Shown here one piece after another: positions 18,222 through 27,598 of a stretch of DNA of 64,000 nucleotides. The stretch is from Robiginitomaculum sp. (GTDB lineage Bacteria > Pseudomonadota > Alphaproteobacteria > Caulobacterales > Maricaulaceae). A program made the translations under genes and the position numbers. Where the stretch lies: contig NVXK01000023.1 of the NCBI GenBank assembly GCA_002733905.1, positions 1-64,000 of the forward strand, in the 5' to 3' direction. The first letter of the stretch is position 1; each line of letters opens with the position of its first letter. The notes below the pieces were generated by a model. That model worked only from the letters and a program-made list of their open reading frames with translations. It made no database searches and was not told the origin of the DNA.

Positions 18222-19364
18222 ATGCGAAGCCCATTCGAAACCGAGGAACGTGCCGCTTTTCGCGAAAGCTTTCGTAAATTTGTCGCCAAAGAAATCACGC
18301 CCTACGCTCAGGAATGGGACGAAGACGGCACATTTCCGTGGCACATTCATGAAAAGGCTGGGGCGCTTGGTTTATATGGTTTTGGGGTTGATGAAAAATA
18401 CGGCGGGCTTGGTTTCGATGATGCCTTTATGCGCCTGATCTGTGCAGAGGAGCTTGCCCAATGCGGTGTGAACGGTATTGCGGCGGCACTTGGTTGTCGA
18501 AATATTTCGATTGGCCCTATCCAAAAATTTGGCGGTGACGCGCTGAAAGCACGGGTATTGCCTGATATATTAAGTGGCCGCAAAGCCTCTTGCCTTGCCA
18601 TTACAGAAGCGTCAGGCGGATCAGATGTCGCCAATATGAAAACTACTGCCACACAGGACGGTGACAGCTATATTCTAAATGGCTCCAAAACCTTTATTAC
18701 GGGCGGTATGAATTCCGACTATTTTGTTGTTGGCGCCCGTACATCTGGCGCGGGACTAAAAGGGATATCATTATTTTTTGTTGATAAAGATTGCGACGGG
18801 TTTTCGCGGATGGCGCTTGAACGGAAAATGGGTTGGTGGTGTTCGGATCAGGCCAGTTTGTTTTTTGATAATTGTAGCATTCCTGCAAACAATATGCTTG
18901 GGAGTGAAGGCACAGGCTTTCTCGCCATTATGAATAATTTCAATTATGAGCGCCTGTCTATAATCGGGCAAGCCATTGGCATGATGAAATTGGCCTTGAA
19001 AGAATGCATCGCCTATGCACAAATACGAGAAACCTTTGGTCAGGCCCTTATCAAGCACCAAGTTATTCGTCATAAAATTGCCGATATGTCTGCCAAGATT
19101 GATGCCTGTGAAGCCTATGCCAATCAAATCTGCTGGTTGATTAATGATGGGGAAATGCCTGTTGCAGAAATTAGCAAAGCAAAGTTCTTTACGACGAAGG
19201 CACTTGAATATGTGGCCAGTGAAGGCATGCAGATTTTTGGTGGGGCGGGTTATTTGCGTGGCAATAATATTGAACGCATTTACCGCGAGGTTAAAGTTTT
19301 GGCCATTGGTGGTGGCTCTGAAGAAATTATGAAAGATTTAGCCGTGCGGCAAATGGGACTTTAA
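18222..19364 (+). CDS. Acyl-CoA dehydrogenase, divergent from atuA
   Basis: This 380-residue acyl-CoA dehydrogenase has the FAD motif CLAITEASGGSDVAN and the substrate segment GSKTFITGG. The Glu in NYERLS sits at the isovaleryl-type catalytic position, while AIGGGSEEI has Gly at the medium-chain position. It shares a promoter region with the atuA operon and is followed 35 bases later by a CoA ligase. It probably oxidises the acyl-CoA that the ligase makes and is a candidate AtuD (citronellyl-CoA dehydrogenase). Two different dehydrogenases in one regulon could serve the initial acyl-CoA and a shortened intermediate. Confidence 0.88.
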   Translation: MRSPFETEERAAFRESFRKFVAKEITPYAQEWDEDGTFPWHIHEKAGALGLYGFGVDEKYGGLGFDDAFMRLICAEELAQCGVNGIAAALGCRNISIGPIQKFGGDALKARVLPDILSGRKASCLAITEASGGSDVANMKTTATQDGDSYILNGSKTFITGGMNSDYFVVGARTSGAGLKGISLFFVDKDCDGFSRMALERKMGWWCSDQASLFFDNCSIPANNMLGSEGTGFLAIMNNFNYERLSIIGQAIGMMKLALKECIAYAQIRETFGQALIKHQVIRHKIADMSAKIDACEAYANQICWLINDGEMPVAEISKAKFFTTKALEYVASEGMQIFGGAGYLRGNNIERIYREVKVLAIGGGSEEIMKDLAVRQMGL

Positions 19365-19399
19365 TTCAAAAATATATCTGAATAAATCAGGGGACAAAA

Positions 19400-20950
19400 A
19401 TGAATATTGCAAATTATGATTGGATCGATTTTTACGCACGTACCCTACCGGGTAAAACGGCGACGATTGATATCGCTAGCAATCGTTCCCAGACCTATGC
19501 ACAAATGGAAAAACGGGTCGGGCATATTGCTGGCTATCTGTTATCACAAGGCATAAAGCCACAAGACAGGGTCGGTGTATTTGCACAAAACTCCACTGAT
19601 ATTTTAGAGATTATGTTCGCGATTTGGCGTGTCGGCGCGGTGCATCTCGCACTTAATTTTCGCCTCACGGCCAAAGAACTTTCAAGCATTTTATCCAATG
19701 CGGAACCCGTCATGGTTTTTGCAGACAGCGACTTTGATGATGTTATCAAAACACTACGTACAGATACCGACGCAGACACAGACACAGACACTATCAAATG
19801 GGTCAGCATGGACGGGCTAGGCAATGATACAGAGTTTGAGCGCATCATGACCCATGCCCCCTATACCAACACAAATGATGTTGAAAAGATTACCACGCCC
19901 GATCAGCAAGCCTTGTTAATGTATTCATCAGGCACGACAGGCACGCCCAAAGGCGTCATGATTAGCCATGAGAATATATTTTATAACGCAACCAGCGGCG
20001 CCTTTACCCTACAGACAAATCGTGAATGTGTAAGTTATGCCGTTATGCCAATTTTTCATATTGGGTCATTAATGGGGTTTTCTCTGCCCGCACTTTACGC
20101 AGGTGGTACGGCGATCATAGACCGTGTATTCACACCACAGGCCATGTTGGCAGCGATTAATAATAAAGAATACGGGATTACCCATTTCCTAGGCTTGCCC
20201 GCAATTTTCAATGCCCTTAGCTTGCATCCAGATTGTAAAACGACAGATTTTTCACGGATCAAAGCCGCAGTTGGCGGCGCAGAATCCATGCCCATTGCCT
20301 TACTGAATTGGTGGAAAGACAATGCCGTACCTGTTTTGGAAGTATATGGATTAACCGAAACGACAGGGCTAGGCTGTATCTTACTCCACGAGGATCTTGA
20401 ACATAAAATCGGGTCAGCAGGACAAGCGCCTCTGTTCTCCCAATTTTGTATTTTGGACGAAGACGGAAAAGAACGCCCCCGTAATACACGCGGTGAAATT
20501 TGTATTAAGGGCGCGAATATCACCTCTGGGTATTGGCGCAACCCAGAAGCGACCAAAGCCGCCTTTATCAATGGATGGTTTCGCACAGGCGATATTGGCC
20601 GCATGGACGATGACGGATATATCTATATCGAAGACCGTTTAAAGGACATGTATATTTCAGGCGGTGAGAATATTTATCCTGCCGAAATTGAAAGCATTCT
20701 TTTTGCAATGCCAGAGATTATGGAGGTTTCTGTCATTGGTGTACCTGATGAAAAATGGGGCGAGACTGGCTGTGCCGTGGTTGTTCTTAACGCGGGACAT
20801 ACGCTTGACATTGAACAGATCAAAAGCTTTTGCGCTGAAAAACTCGCAAGCTATAAACACCCACAGCATTTAGTTTTTAGTGAGGCATTACCGCGAAACG
20901 CCACTGGCAAAGTTCTTAAATTCAAACTTCGCCAGAGCATTAAAATTTAG
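19400..20950 (+). CDS. AMP-forming acyl-CoA synthetase
   Basis: The 516-residue adenylate-forming enzyme activates a carboxylic acid to its CoA thioester. Visible motifs are the P-loop-like YSSGTTGTPKGV, the A5 segment YGLTETTG, the A7/A8 hinge region WFRTGDIGRMD, and the catalytic C-terminal Lys in PRNATGKVLKFKL. AGGGGAC precedes the start. Context suggests the substrate is citronellic, geranic or another methyl-branched acid (AtuH-like role), but ligase specificity cannot be read here. A short Thr-Asp repeat near residues 117-130, encoded by an imperfect GACACA repeat at about 19770-19795, interrupts an otherwise normal N-terminal domain. Confidence 0.9.
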   Translation: MNIANYDWIDFYARTLPGKTATIDIASNRSQTYAQMEKRVGHIAGYLLSQGIKPQDRVGVFAQNSTDILEIMFAIWRVGAVHLALNFRLTAKELSSILSNAEPVMVFADSDFDDVIKTLRTDTDADTDTDTIKWVSMDGLGNDTEFERIMTHAPYTNTNDVEKITTPDQQALLMYSSGTTGTPKGVMISHENIFYNATSGAFTLQTNRECVSYAVMPIFHIGSLMGFSLPALYAGGTAIIDRVFTPQAMLAAINNKEYGITHFLGLPAIFNALSLHPDCKTTDFSRIKAAVGGAESMPIALLNWWKDNAVPVLEVYGLTETTGLGCILLHEDLEHKIGSAGQAPLFSQFCILDEDGKERPRNTRGEICIKGANITSGYWRNPEATKAAFINGWFRTGDIGRMDDDGYIYIEDRLKDMYISGGENIYPAEIESILFAMPEIMEVSVIGVPDEKWGETGCAVVVLNAGHTLDIEQIKSFCAEKLASYKHPQHLVFSEALPRNATGKVLKFKLRQSIKI

Positions 20951-20960
20951 CGCAAAACGA

Positions 20961-22250
20961 TTACTTTAAAATACGCACTTCGTGTTGTGGAAGCGGCATA
21001 GAAATATTGTGTTTTTTAAGCGTGCGCCAAACAATAAAATTCAGATCAGATGTGAATTTATTCTCACCATCATCAATACCATCGGCCCAAAATTCGATGG
21101 CAAATTTAATGCCGCTATCGCCAAATTCGCGCAATTCTAAATCTGGCTCTTCTGGTTCTTGAAGTACTTTTGGATGTTTTGAAACGGCAGGGATAAGAAT
21201 GCCCTCTAGCGTATCAATATCTGTTTCATAACCGACACTGAAATAAACCTCATAGCGCTGGCGCGGGTCTTTGTGTGTCCAGTTTTCATAGGCATCTTCG
21301 GTAAACACAGTATTTGGCACCATGATGTCTTTGCCGTCAGTTGTCTCAATGGTCGCAGACCGCATATTGAGCTTGTCGACATAACCTTCGCGCCCATCTG
21401 GCAATACGATATAATCACCCACACGTAGCGAACGGTCGAGAAGCAAAATCATACCCGACACGAAATTGGCGGCAACCGGCTGTAACCCAAGCCCGATACC
21501 CAACATCAGCGGCGCGCCGAGCAAGACGAGTTTGCTCATCGGGATACCCGCTATGCCCATAAGCGTAATAAATAAAGCCAAGAAGACGAACATTTCAAAT
21601 ATTTTGGAAAACACTTCTTTGGTCGGGCCATCAAGGCTTTCTTGCTTGCGAATAGCCGCTTTACCTTTTGAATTTGAAAGGTTTCCTATCCAGAATAAAA
21701 TACCGCCAAAAATTGCAAGGTTAGCAAGTGTCCACGCAGGGATTTTAATGCTCCCAAGTTCCAGAACTGCCGTTTCCATCATAAATGTCTGGAAAGCCCC
21801 ATACCATCCAAACACCTTTAAAACAGCAATAGGGATAACAATCCAGATGACGAGTTTTTGCACAATTGGATGTGAAATAAATTCTTTGATGATCTTGAAC
21901 AAAAGAAAAACGACAGCGAGGCCTTGTGCTATCCGCACAAGCCAGTCTTGCCCCAATATTTCAACACTTGTCAAAACACTGGCAAATCCTGCTAATACAC
22001 CAACAAGGAAAGCAGGATAAATCAAGTCTTTAAGACGAAAGGCAATTGCTTGCAGTTTGAGGTATTTTCCCTCTGTTGGCTCTTTGCGTAAAAATGTGAC
22101 CCTTTTTTTGAGCATGCCCGCGAAAATTTTTGCCAGCAGAACAGCCCCGATAACCGCGCCCACTTGTGCCAAAAATGGCGGACTTTGCAGCCAAGCCAAT
22201 AATTGTAGCCCCAAAGCCTCTAGCTTTACCTGTATTACACTCATATCCAT
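20961..22250 (-). CDS. MscS-family mechanosensitive channel
   Basis: The predicted 429-residue inner-membrane protein has about five or six hydrophobic segments in its first half. The MscS pore-lining helix and beta domain follow (GLGLQPVAANFVSGMILL, then DRSLRVGDYIVLPDG and the vestibule strand ATIETTDGKDIMVPN). It should open under osmotic downshock. I place the start at 22250, where AGGGG stands upstream; the frame extends to 22307 without a ribosome site. It ends 11 bases from the convergent CoA ligase and is functionally unrelated to it. Confidence 0.9.
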   Translation of the reverse strand: MDMSVIQVKLEALGLQLLAWLQSPPFLAQVGAVIGAVLLAKIFAGMLKKRVTFLRKEPTEGKYLKLQAIAFRLKDLIYPAFLVGVLAGFASVLTSVEILGQDWLVRIAQGLAVVFLLFKIIKEFISHPIVQKLVIWIVIPIAVLKVFGWYGAFQTFMMETAVLELGSIKIPAWTLANLAIFGGILFWIGNLSNSKGKAAIRKQESLDGPTKEVFSKIFEMFVFLALFITLMGIAGIPMSKLVLLGAPLMLGIGLGLQPVAANFVSGMILLLDRSLRVGDYIVLPDGREGYVDKLNMRSATIETTDGKDIMVPNTVFTEDAYENWTHKDPRQRYEVYFSVGYETDIDTLEGILIPAVSKHPKVLQEPEEPDLELREFGDSGIKFAIEFWADGIDDGENKFTSDLNFIVWRTLKKHNISMPLPQHEVRILK

Positions 22251-22393
22251 TGTGTTTCCCCTGCCACGCATTTTGCCCACATGCGCCACTCTTATAAGTT
22301 TCCACAACAGATGTAAATATAGGCCCTGCAGTATCTAATATTGCCCGAGAGGAAAATAGTAATTAAGGTATGGGCGTTCAGAAAGGCTCTCTC

Positions 22394-23398
22394 ATGACCA
22401 ATACAAAACCGCGCCGTTTTTTCAAAATTTCACTCGCGCTCGTCGCTATATTACTGGTCACGGGTTTTACATTACGTACGCCTGATACAGATTTTGACGC
22501 CATGCATGATAAATATGGCGGCGCACTGGCAAAATATAGCCAAGGCACACGGATTGCGACGGACAATACCGTGATGAATATTCATTACCGTGACCAAGGC
22601 AATCCGAACGGCGAACCCATAGTTTTCATTCACGGCTCTAGTGCGTCCCTGCATACATGGGAGGATTTGATTGCCAATATGAGTAAGGGTGCAGAAAACC
22701 GTTACCGTTTTATCTCGCTCGACTTACCTGGACATGGGTTGACGGGGCCACATCCCAAAGATGATTATTCTGCCGACGGCATGATGCAAGGTGTAGACAT
22801 GCTTTTGGATACTCTCAACATCGACTCGGTTTCCCTAGTTGGTAATTCTATGGGGGGATGGATAAGTTGGCGGTATGCACTTGCTAATCCTGAGCGTGTC
22901 AAAGCACTTATCCTTGTGGACGCTGCGGGTGCGCCGACGACAGAACATCCGCCACTGAATCTAGGGTTTCGTTTGATGCGTAATCCAATAACACGTCCGC
23001 TCACCAAAATTTTCACGCCACGTAGCATTATCAAAACGTCTATTGAACAAACTGTGTATGACCCAAGCAGGGTCGATGATAAAACGACCGATCTGTATTG
23101 GGAACTTTTGCGCTATCCCGGCAATCGTCGCGCCACGAGCATTCGCGCTCTTATTGACCGTGAAGACGCTTACGGTAAACGCCTCTCCGAGATACAAATA
23201 CCGACTCTCATACTTTGGGGCGAAGAAGATCAGCTTATCTATGTCGCCTCGGCTCACACTTTTCACGAAGCCCTGCCCAACAGCCAACTCATCACCTACC
23301 CCAATATCGGCCACATCCCCATGGAAGAAACTCCAGAGGAAATGGCGAAAGATGTGTTGATATTTTTGGGTGAAGCGCTCAAAAAAGAAGCGCCCTAA
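22394..23398 (+). CDS. Alpha/beta hydrolase with N-terminal membrane anchor
   Basis: The product starts with a charged stretch and one hydrophobic helix (ISLALVAILLVTGF), so it is anchored to the inner membrane or secreted. The hydrolase fold shows the oxyanion region HGSSASLHTWEDL, the nucleophile elbow GNSMGG and the late catalytic His in NIGHIPMEE, with an Asp in WGEEDQL. The ATG at 22394 has AAAGG upstream at normal distance; 22370 would add eight residues. The substrate is unknown. Its 3' end contains the hairpin that terminates clpA on the other strand. Confidence 0.88.
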   Translation: MTNTKPRRFFKISLALVAILLVTGFTLRTPDTDFDAMHDKYGGALAKYSQGTRIATDNTVMNIHYRDQGNPNGEPIVFIHGSSASLHTWEDLIANMSKGAENRYRFISLDLPGHGLTGPHPKDDYSADGMMQGVDMLLDTLNIDSVSLVGNSMGGWISWRYALANPERVKALILVDAAGAPTTEHPPLNLGFRLMRNPITRPLTKIFTPRSIIKTSIEQTVYDPSRVDDKTTDLYWELLRYPGNRRATSIRALIDREDAYGKRLSEIQIPTLILWGEEDQLIYVASAHTFHEALPNSQLITYPNIGHIPMEETPEEMAKDVLIFLGEALKKEAP

Positions 23399-23404
23399 GG
23401 CGCT
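23380..23404 (-). terminator. Rho-independent terminator of clpA
   Basis: AGCGCC-CTAA-GGCGCT at 23389-23404 forms a six-pair hairpin, and the minus strand then reads a run of T with one interruption (A-run at 23380-23387 on the plus strand). It lies just past the clpA stop and overlaps the last codons and stop of the hydrolase gene. Confidence 0.6.
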
Positions 23405-23419
23405 CCTGAATTTCAATAT

Positions 23420-25765
23420 TTAAGCGTTTTCTTTTGGCTTAGGGGCTGGCAATCCTTTGCCGCCTTTTTTGCCTTCGATTTTGAGTTGTTCGGGTTTTAG
23501 GATTTCGAATTTGAGTTTGTCTTTTTTCTTGTCCACACCGATTTTGACGAGGCCGCCTTTTTTCAATTTACCAAAGAGAATTTCATCGGCTAATGGCTTT
23601 TTGATATATTCTTGAATGGTGCGTGACAACGGACGTGCGCCATAGCGTTTGTCATAGCCTTTGTCTGCAAGCCAAGTATTGGCCGCTTTGGAGACTTCAA
23701 ACAATATTTTACGGTCTGAGAGTTGTGCTTCCAACTGAATGATAAATTTATCAATGACTTTGGTGATCGAGTCTTTGGCCAAAGGTGCGAATTTCACATT
23801 GGCGTCCAGACGGTTTCTGAACTCTGGTGTGAACAGGCGTTTAATGGCCTTGTCGTCTTCGTCATTGCTACCGTCTGCGCGACCAAAGCCAATTTCTACT
23901 TTGGCGGCGTCCGCAGCCCCTGCATTGGTTGTCATGATCAAGATGACATTACGGAAATCCACGGCGCGACCATTCGAGTCGGTTAATGTGCCATTGTCCA
24001 TGACTTGCAACAGAATATTGTACACATCAGGATGCGCTTTTTCGATCTCGTCCAACAGCAAAATAGAATGCGGATGTTGGTTAACTTGGTCAGTCAACAG
24101 ACCACCATTATCATACCCGACATATCCCGGAGGCGCACCGATAAGGCGCGACACTGTGTGGCGTTCCATATATTCGCTCATGTCAAAACGTAACAATTCA
24201 AGCCCAAGTGCTTCGGCGAGCTGGCGTGCCACTTCGGTTTTGCCAACACCCGTAGGGCCAGAAAAAAGATATGAACCAATGGGTTTGTTCGGTTCACGCA
24301 AGCCTGCGCGCGCGAGTTTCACCGCGCTAGACACTTGTTCAATGGCTGCGTCTTGACCAAAGACAACACGTTGTAAATCTTCTGACAGTGATTTCAGCAC
24401 TTTCGTATCATCACGCGAAACAGTTTTTGGTGGTACGCGCGCGATTTTAGAAATCACGGATTCGATCTCTTTCGTGCCGACAATTGTTTTGCGTTTCTTG
24501 CCTTTGACGTCTGGCAGTAATTTAATAAATGCACCAGCCTCGTCAATCACATCGATAGCTTTGTCGGGCAGTTTACGGTCTGTGATATGGCGCACAGCCA
24601 AATCAACAGCGGTTTGAATAGCGGCAGGTGTATATGTCACCCCGTGAAATTCTTCGAAATATGGTTTGAGGCCTTGGAGAATTTTCACAGTATCTGCAGC
24701 CGTTGGCTCGGACACATCCACTTTTAAGAAACGCCGTGCAAGGGCGCGGTCTTTTTCAAAATGTTGACGATATTCTTTATAGGTCGTTGAGCCCATGCAT
24801 GACAATTTACCCGATTGCAAAGCAGGTTTGAGTAAATTCGACGCGTCCATTGCGCCGCCAGATGTTGCACCTGCGCCAATAATTGTATGAATTTCATCAA
24901 TGAATAAAATAGCGCCGTCAATTTCTTGCAAACGTTTCATCACCGCTTTCAGACGTTCTTCGAAATCACCACGATAGCGTGTCCCTGCAAGGAGTGCGCC
25001 CATATCGAGAGAATAAATGGTAGAATCTTTCAACGCGTCAGGGGTGTTCCCATTGACAATTTGACGGGCAATGCCTTCTGCGATTGCCGTTTTACCAACG
25101 CCGGGATCACCGACGAGGAGTGGGTTGTTTTTACGGCGGCGGGCTAGGATTTGAATACAGCGTGCAACCTCGGATTCGCGTCCAATCAACGGATCAATAC
25201 CGCCTTCTTTGGCTTTGGCGTTTAAGTCGACGCAATAGGCGCTTAGCGGATCTTCTTTTTCTTTGGCTTGACCTTCACCCTCTTCGGAACCTGTTCCCAA
25301 GATCGGACGATTTTCAGGAGCGTCACCATTTTTTGATATGCCGTGCGACATATAATTGACCGCGTCATAACGTGTCATATCGCGTTCTTGCAAGAAATAT
25401 ACAGCGTGGCTTTCCCGTTCGGCAAACAAAGCGATCAGTGCATTTGCGCCTGTGACTTCTTCACGGCCAGAGCTTTGTACATGAATAACTGCGCGTTGAA
25501 TCACACGGTGAAAGCCAGCCGTTGGGCGGGCTTCTTCGAAATCTTCGACGATGAGTGACGCTAAGTCCTCATCGAGATAGCGTAACAAGTCTGCACGTAA
25601 AGATTCGCGGTCAACATCACACGCATCCATGACCGCCCCTGCGTCTTTGTCATCGACAAGCGCGAGAAGGAGATGCTCTAGCGTCGCAAGCTCGTGCTTA
25701 CGATCACTGGCAAGTGTAAGTGCGCGGTGTATGGTTTCTTCGAGTATTGGTGAAAATGAAGCCAT
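23420..25765 (-). CDS. clpA: ATP-dependent Clp protease ATP-binding subunit ClpA
   Basis: ClpA is the AAA+ unfoldase that feeds substrates to ClpP. The 781-residue sequence has the N-terminal Clp repeat domain, a first ATPase module with Walker A GDPGVGKTA and Walker B ILFIDEIHT, and a second with GPTGVGKTE and ILLLDEIEKAHPDV. The region after the second module has the IGF-type loop (VEIGFGR) used to dock ClpP. The tail is slightly long and rich in Lys, Gly and Pro. clpS lies 50 bases upstream on the same strand, so adaptor and unfoldase are coexpressed. Confidence 0.97.
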   Translation of the reverse strand: MASFSPILEETIHRALTLASDRKHELATLEHLLLALVDDKDAGAVMDACDVDRESLRADLLRYLDEDLASLIVEDFEEARPTAGFHRVIQRAVIHVQSSGREEVTGANALIALFAERESHAVYFLQERDMTRYDAVNYMSHGISKNGDAPENRPILGTGSEEGEGQAKEKEDPLSAYCVDLNAKAKEGGIDPLIGRESEVARCIQILARRRKNNPLLVGDPGVGKTAIAEGIARQIVNGNTPDALKDSTIYSLDMGALLAGTRYRGDFEERLKAVMKRLQEIDGAILFIDEIHTIIGAGATSGGAMDASNLLKPALQSGKLSCMGSTTYKEYRQHFEKDRALARRFLKVDVSEPTAADTVKILQGLKPYFEEFHGVTYTPAAIQTAVDLAVRHITDRKLPDKAIDVIDEAGAFIKLLPDVKGKKRKTIVGTKEIESVISKIARVPPKTVSRDDTKVLKSLSEDLQRVVFGQDAAIEQVSSAVKLARAGLREPNKPIGSYLFSGPTGVGKTEVARQLAEALGLELLRFDMSEYMERHTVSRLIGAPPGYVGYDNGGLLTDQVNQHPHSILLLDEIEKAHPDVYNILLQVMDNGTLTDSNGRAVDFRNVILIMTTNAGAADAAKVEIGFGRADGSNDEDDKAIKRLFTPEFRNRLDANVKFAPLAKDSITKVIDKFIIQLEAQLSDRKILFEVSKAANTWLADKGYDKRYGARPLSRTIQEYIKKPLADEILFGKLKKGGLVKIGVDKKKDKLKFEILKPEQLKIEGKKGGKGLPAPKPKENA

Positions 25766-25815
25766 TTTTAATTCCTAGTTTCGTTTGACCCCTCATTTAC
25801 AATGTGGGGGTTTAT

Positions 25816-26175
25816 TTACGCCTTTTCAAGTGTACATTTTAACGGGTGTTGCGCACGTTTCGCAGCGTCCATCACTTGACCAACTTTGGTTTCGGCCACT
25901 TCGAACGAATAAATGCCACATACGCCGACACCGTTTTTATGGACGGCGAGCATAATTGTTGTCGCCTCTCCTTCGCTTCGTTTGAAAATGCCTACCAAAA
26001 TGCCAATAACAAAATCCATTGGCGTATAATCATCATTGAGCAAAACCACTCTATATTGAGACGGTTTTTTAGTTTTTGGCCGCGTTTTCACTGCGACACC
26101 GCGCTCGACGTTATTTTCGTCGTCACGTTGATGATCTGCCATAAACAGAGGCGTTATTATCTCTTTTTGTTTCAT
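25816..26175 (-). CDS. clpS: ClpS adaptor protein
   Basis: ClpS binds the ClpA N-domain and delivers N-degron substrates. The 119-residue product has an unstructured charged N-terminus and then the conserved core: [20 protein letters not shown], the [19 protein letters not shown] segment and a final KCTLEKA strand. The Asn-Asp-Asp and Met-Asp residues of the N-degron pocket are present. A second in-frame ATG at 26142 (MADHQRDD) could be the real start; neither has a strong ribosome site. It precedes clpA on the same strand. Confidence 0.95.
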   Translation of the reverse strand: MKQKEIITPLFMADHQRDDENNVERGVAVKTRPKTKKPSQYRVVLLNDDYTPMDFVIGILVGIFKRSEGEATTIMLAVHKNGVGVCGIYSFEVAETKVGQVMDAAKRAQHPLKCTLEKA

Positions 26176-26288
26176 TCCTCTAAGATAGGTAATTTTTCCA
26201 AAGATAAAAGGCCGTATTTATACATATTTTGTGTAATTTATTAATCTACGTTAACCATATTGTAAATATCACCCCCTACCCCAAACAT

Positions 26289-27581
26289 ATGCGTTGTTTC
26301 ACAAAATATATATTTGGTATGTTATTCGCCATAAGCTTGCTTGTGGGCCTATTCTGGGCATCATTTGCCTCTGCGAAAACAAGCCAAGCAGAACGTAAAA
26401 GCGCACAAAAATATGCGTCCATCATTATTGACGCAGATAGTCTTGAAATTTTACATGCGCGTAATATTGACCAACACAGATATCCTGCTTCTCTGACCAA
26501 AATGATGACATTATATCTGACTTTTGACGCGCTTGAACGGCGCGAAATCAGTTTGGACGAAGCTCTGCCGATTTCAAAATTTGCAGCGCAAACACCGCCT
26601 ATGCGACTTGGCCTCAAGGCAGGGCAAACGATCACGGTCGAACAGGCTATCCAAGCCCTTATTATTCGTTCCGCAAATGATGTCGCCGTTGTTTTGGCCG
26701 AAAGACTTGGCGGCTCGACCCATGAATTTGCAGAGGCGATGACTGCGAAGGCGCACAGTCTTGGTATGCAGTCCAGCGTATTTCAAAATCCTCACGGCCT
26801 ACCAAATCCGAACCAAGTGACTACGGCGCGTGATATGGCGAAACTTTCTGATGCGCTTTTACGTAACCACCGTAAATATTATCCATATTTTTCGCGTCAG
26901 CATTTCACCTATCACGGCCAGAGATACAAATCCTTTAACCGCTTGCTTGGCAGTGTCAAAGGTGTGGATGGCTTTAAAACGGGTTACACCAATGCGAGCG
27001 GCTATAATCTCGTCATTTCGGCCAAGCGTGATCAACACCGCATTATTGCTATTGTCATGGGGGGGGCCAGTGGCCTGTCACGGGACAAACATATGGCGCA
27101 ATTATTGGAACGTGGGTTTGAGGTTATACAAAACAAAAAAGACACACATGTAAAATTTGCCTTAAAAGCGAATGAGGTCAAAACAATTCGTAAAATATTA
27201 CCCGTGCCAACAAAAACGGGCCGCTTTCAAAATGCCGCCTATAAAATGGCACCTCACAAATCAGTGGCCTTTCCGGCCCACATTCAAGTTCAGGCTCAAG
27301 TTCAGGCTCAAGTTCAGACTCCTATTCAAGCTCATGTGCAAGGTTGGGCCATTCAAATCGGTGCATACGCCGATGCCAGACAAGCACAACACATCGCACA
27401 AATGGTTTTAGCTGATCCGCAATATGCCATTTCGGGTGCTTTCCCTCATATTATCCCCGTGCAGCGCTCAGCAGGGTATATTTACCGTGCCCGCTTGTTA
27501 GGTTTCACACAAGAAAGCGCGACAAAAACATGCAATATGCTTGCAGCGCAAAGAAAATCCTGTTTAGTGGTCGCTCCTTAA
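26289..27581 (+). CDS. D-alanyl-D-alanine carboxypeptidase with SPOR domain
   Basis: This periplasmic penicillin-binding protein trims the terminal D-Ala of peptidoglycan stems. After a signal peptide (FGMLFAISLLVGLFWASFASA) the three active-site motifs are in order: SLTK, SAN in IRSANDV, and KTG in GFKTGYT. The C-terminus has a SPOR-like domain (WAIQIGAYADARQAQ), which binds denuded septal peptidoglycan. A Gln/Val-rich linker of near-identical repeats joins the two parts. I use the ATG at 26289, which leads directly into the signal peptide; the frame is open from 26229. Such fusions are common in alphaproteobacteria. Confidence 0.92.
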   Translation: MRCFTKYIFGMLFAISLLVGLFWASFASAKTSQAERKSAQKYASIIIDADSLEILHARNIDQHRYPASLTKMMTLYLTFDALERREISLDEALPISKFAAQTPPMRLGLKAGQTITVEQAIQALIIRSANDVAVVLAERLGGSTHEFAEAMTAKAHSLGMQSSVFQNPHGLPNPNQVTTARDMAKLSDALLRNHRKYYPYFSRQHFTYHGQRYKSFNRLLGSVKGVDGFKTGYTNASGYNLVISAKRDQHRIIAIVMGGASGLSRDKHMAQLLERGFEVIQNKKDTHVKFALKANEVKTIRKILPVPTKTGRFQNAAYKMAPHKSVAFPAHIQVQAQVQAQVQTPIQAHVQGWAIQIGAYADARQAQHIAQMVLADPQYAISGAFPHIIPVQRSAGYIYRARLLGFTQESATKTCNMLAAQRKSCLVVAP

Positions 27582-27598
27582 TTCTATAAAGAGCCAAT

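Noticed and set aside
23739-24356. A 205-codon plus-strand frame opposite clpA
   Set aside because: It mirrors the conserved second ATPase domain of ClpA and is explained by codon bias on the other strand.
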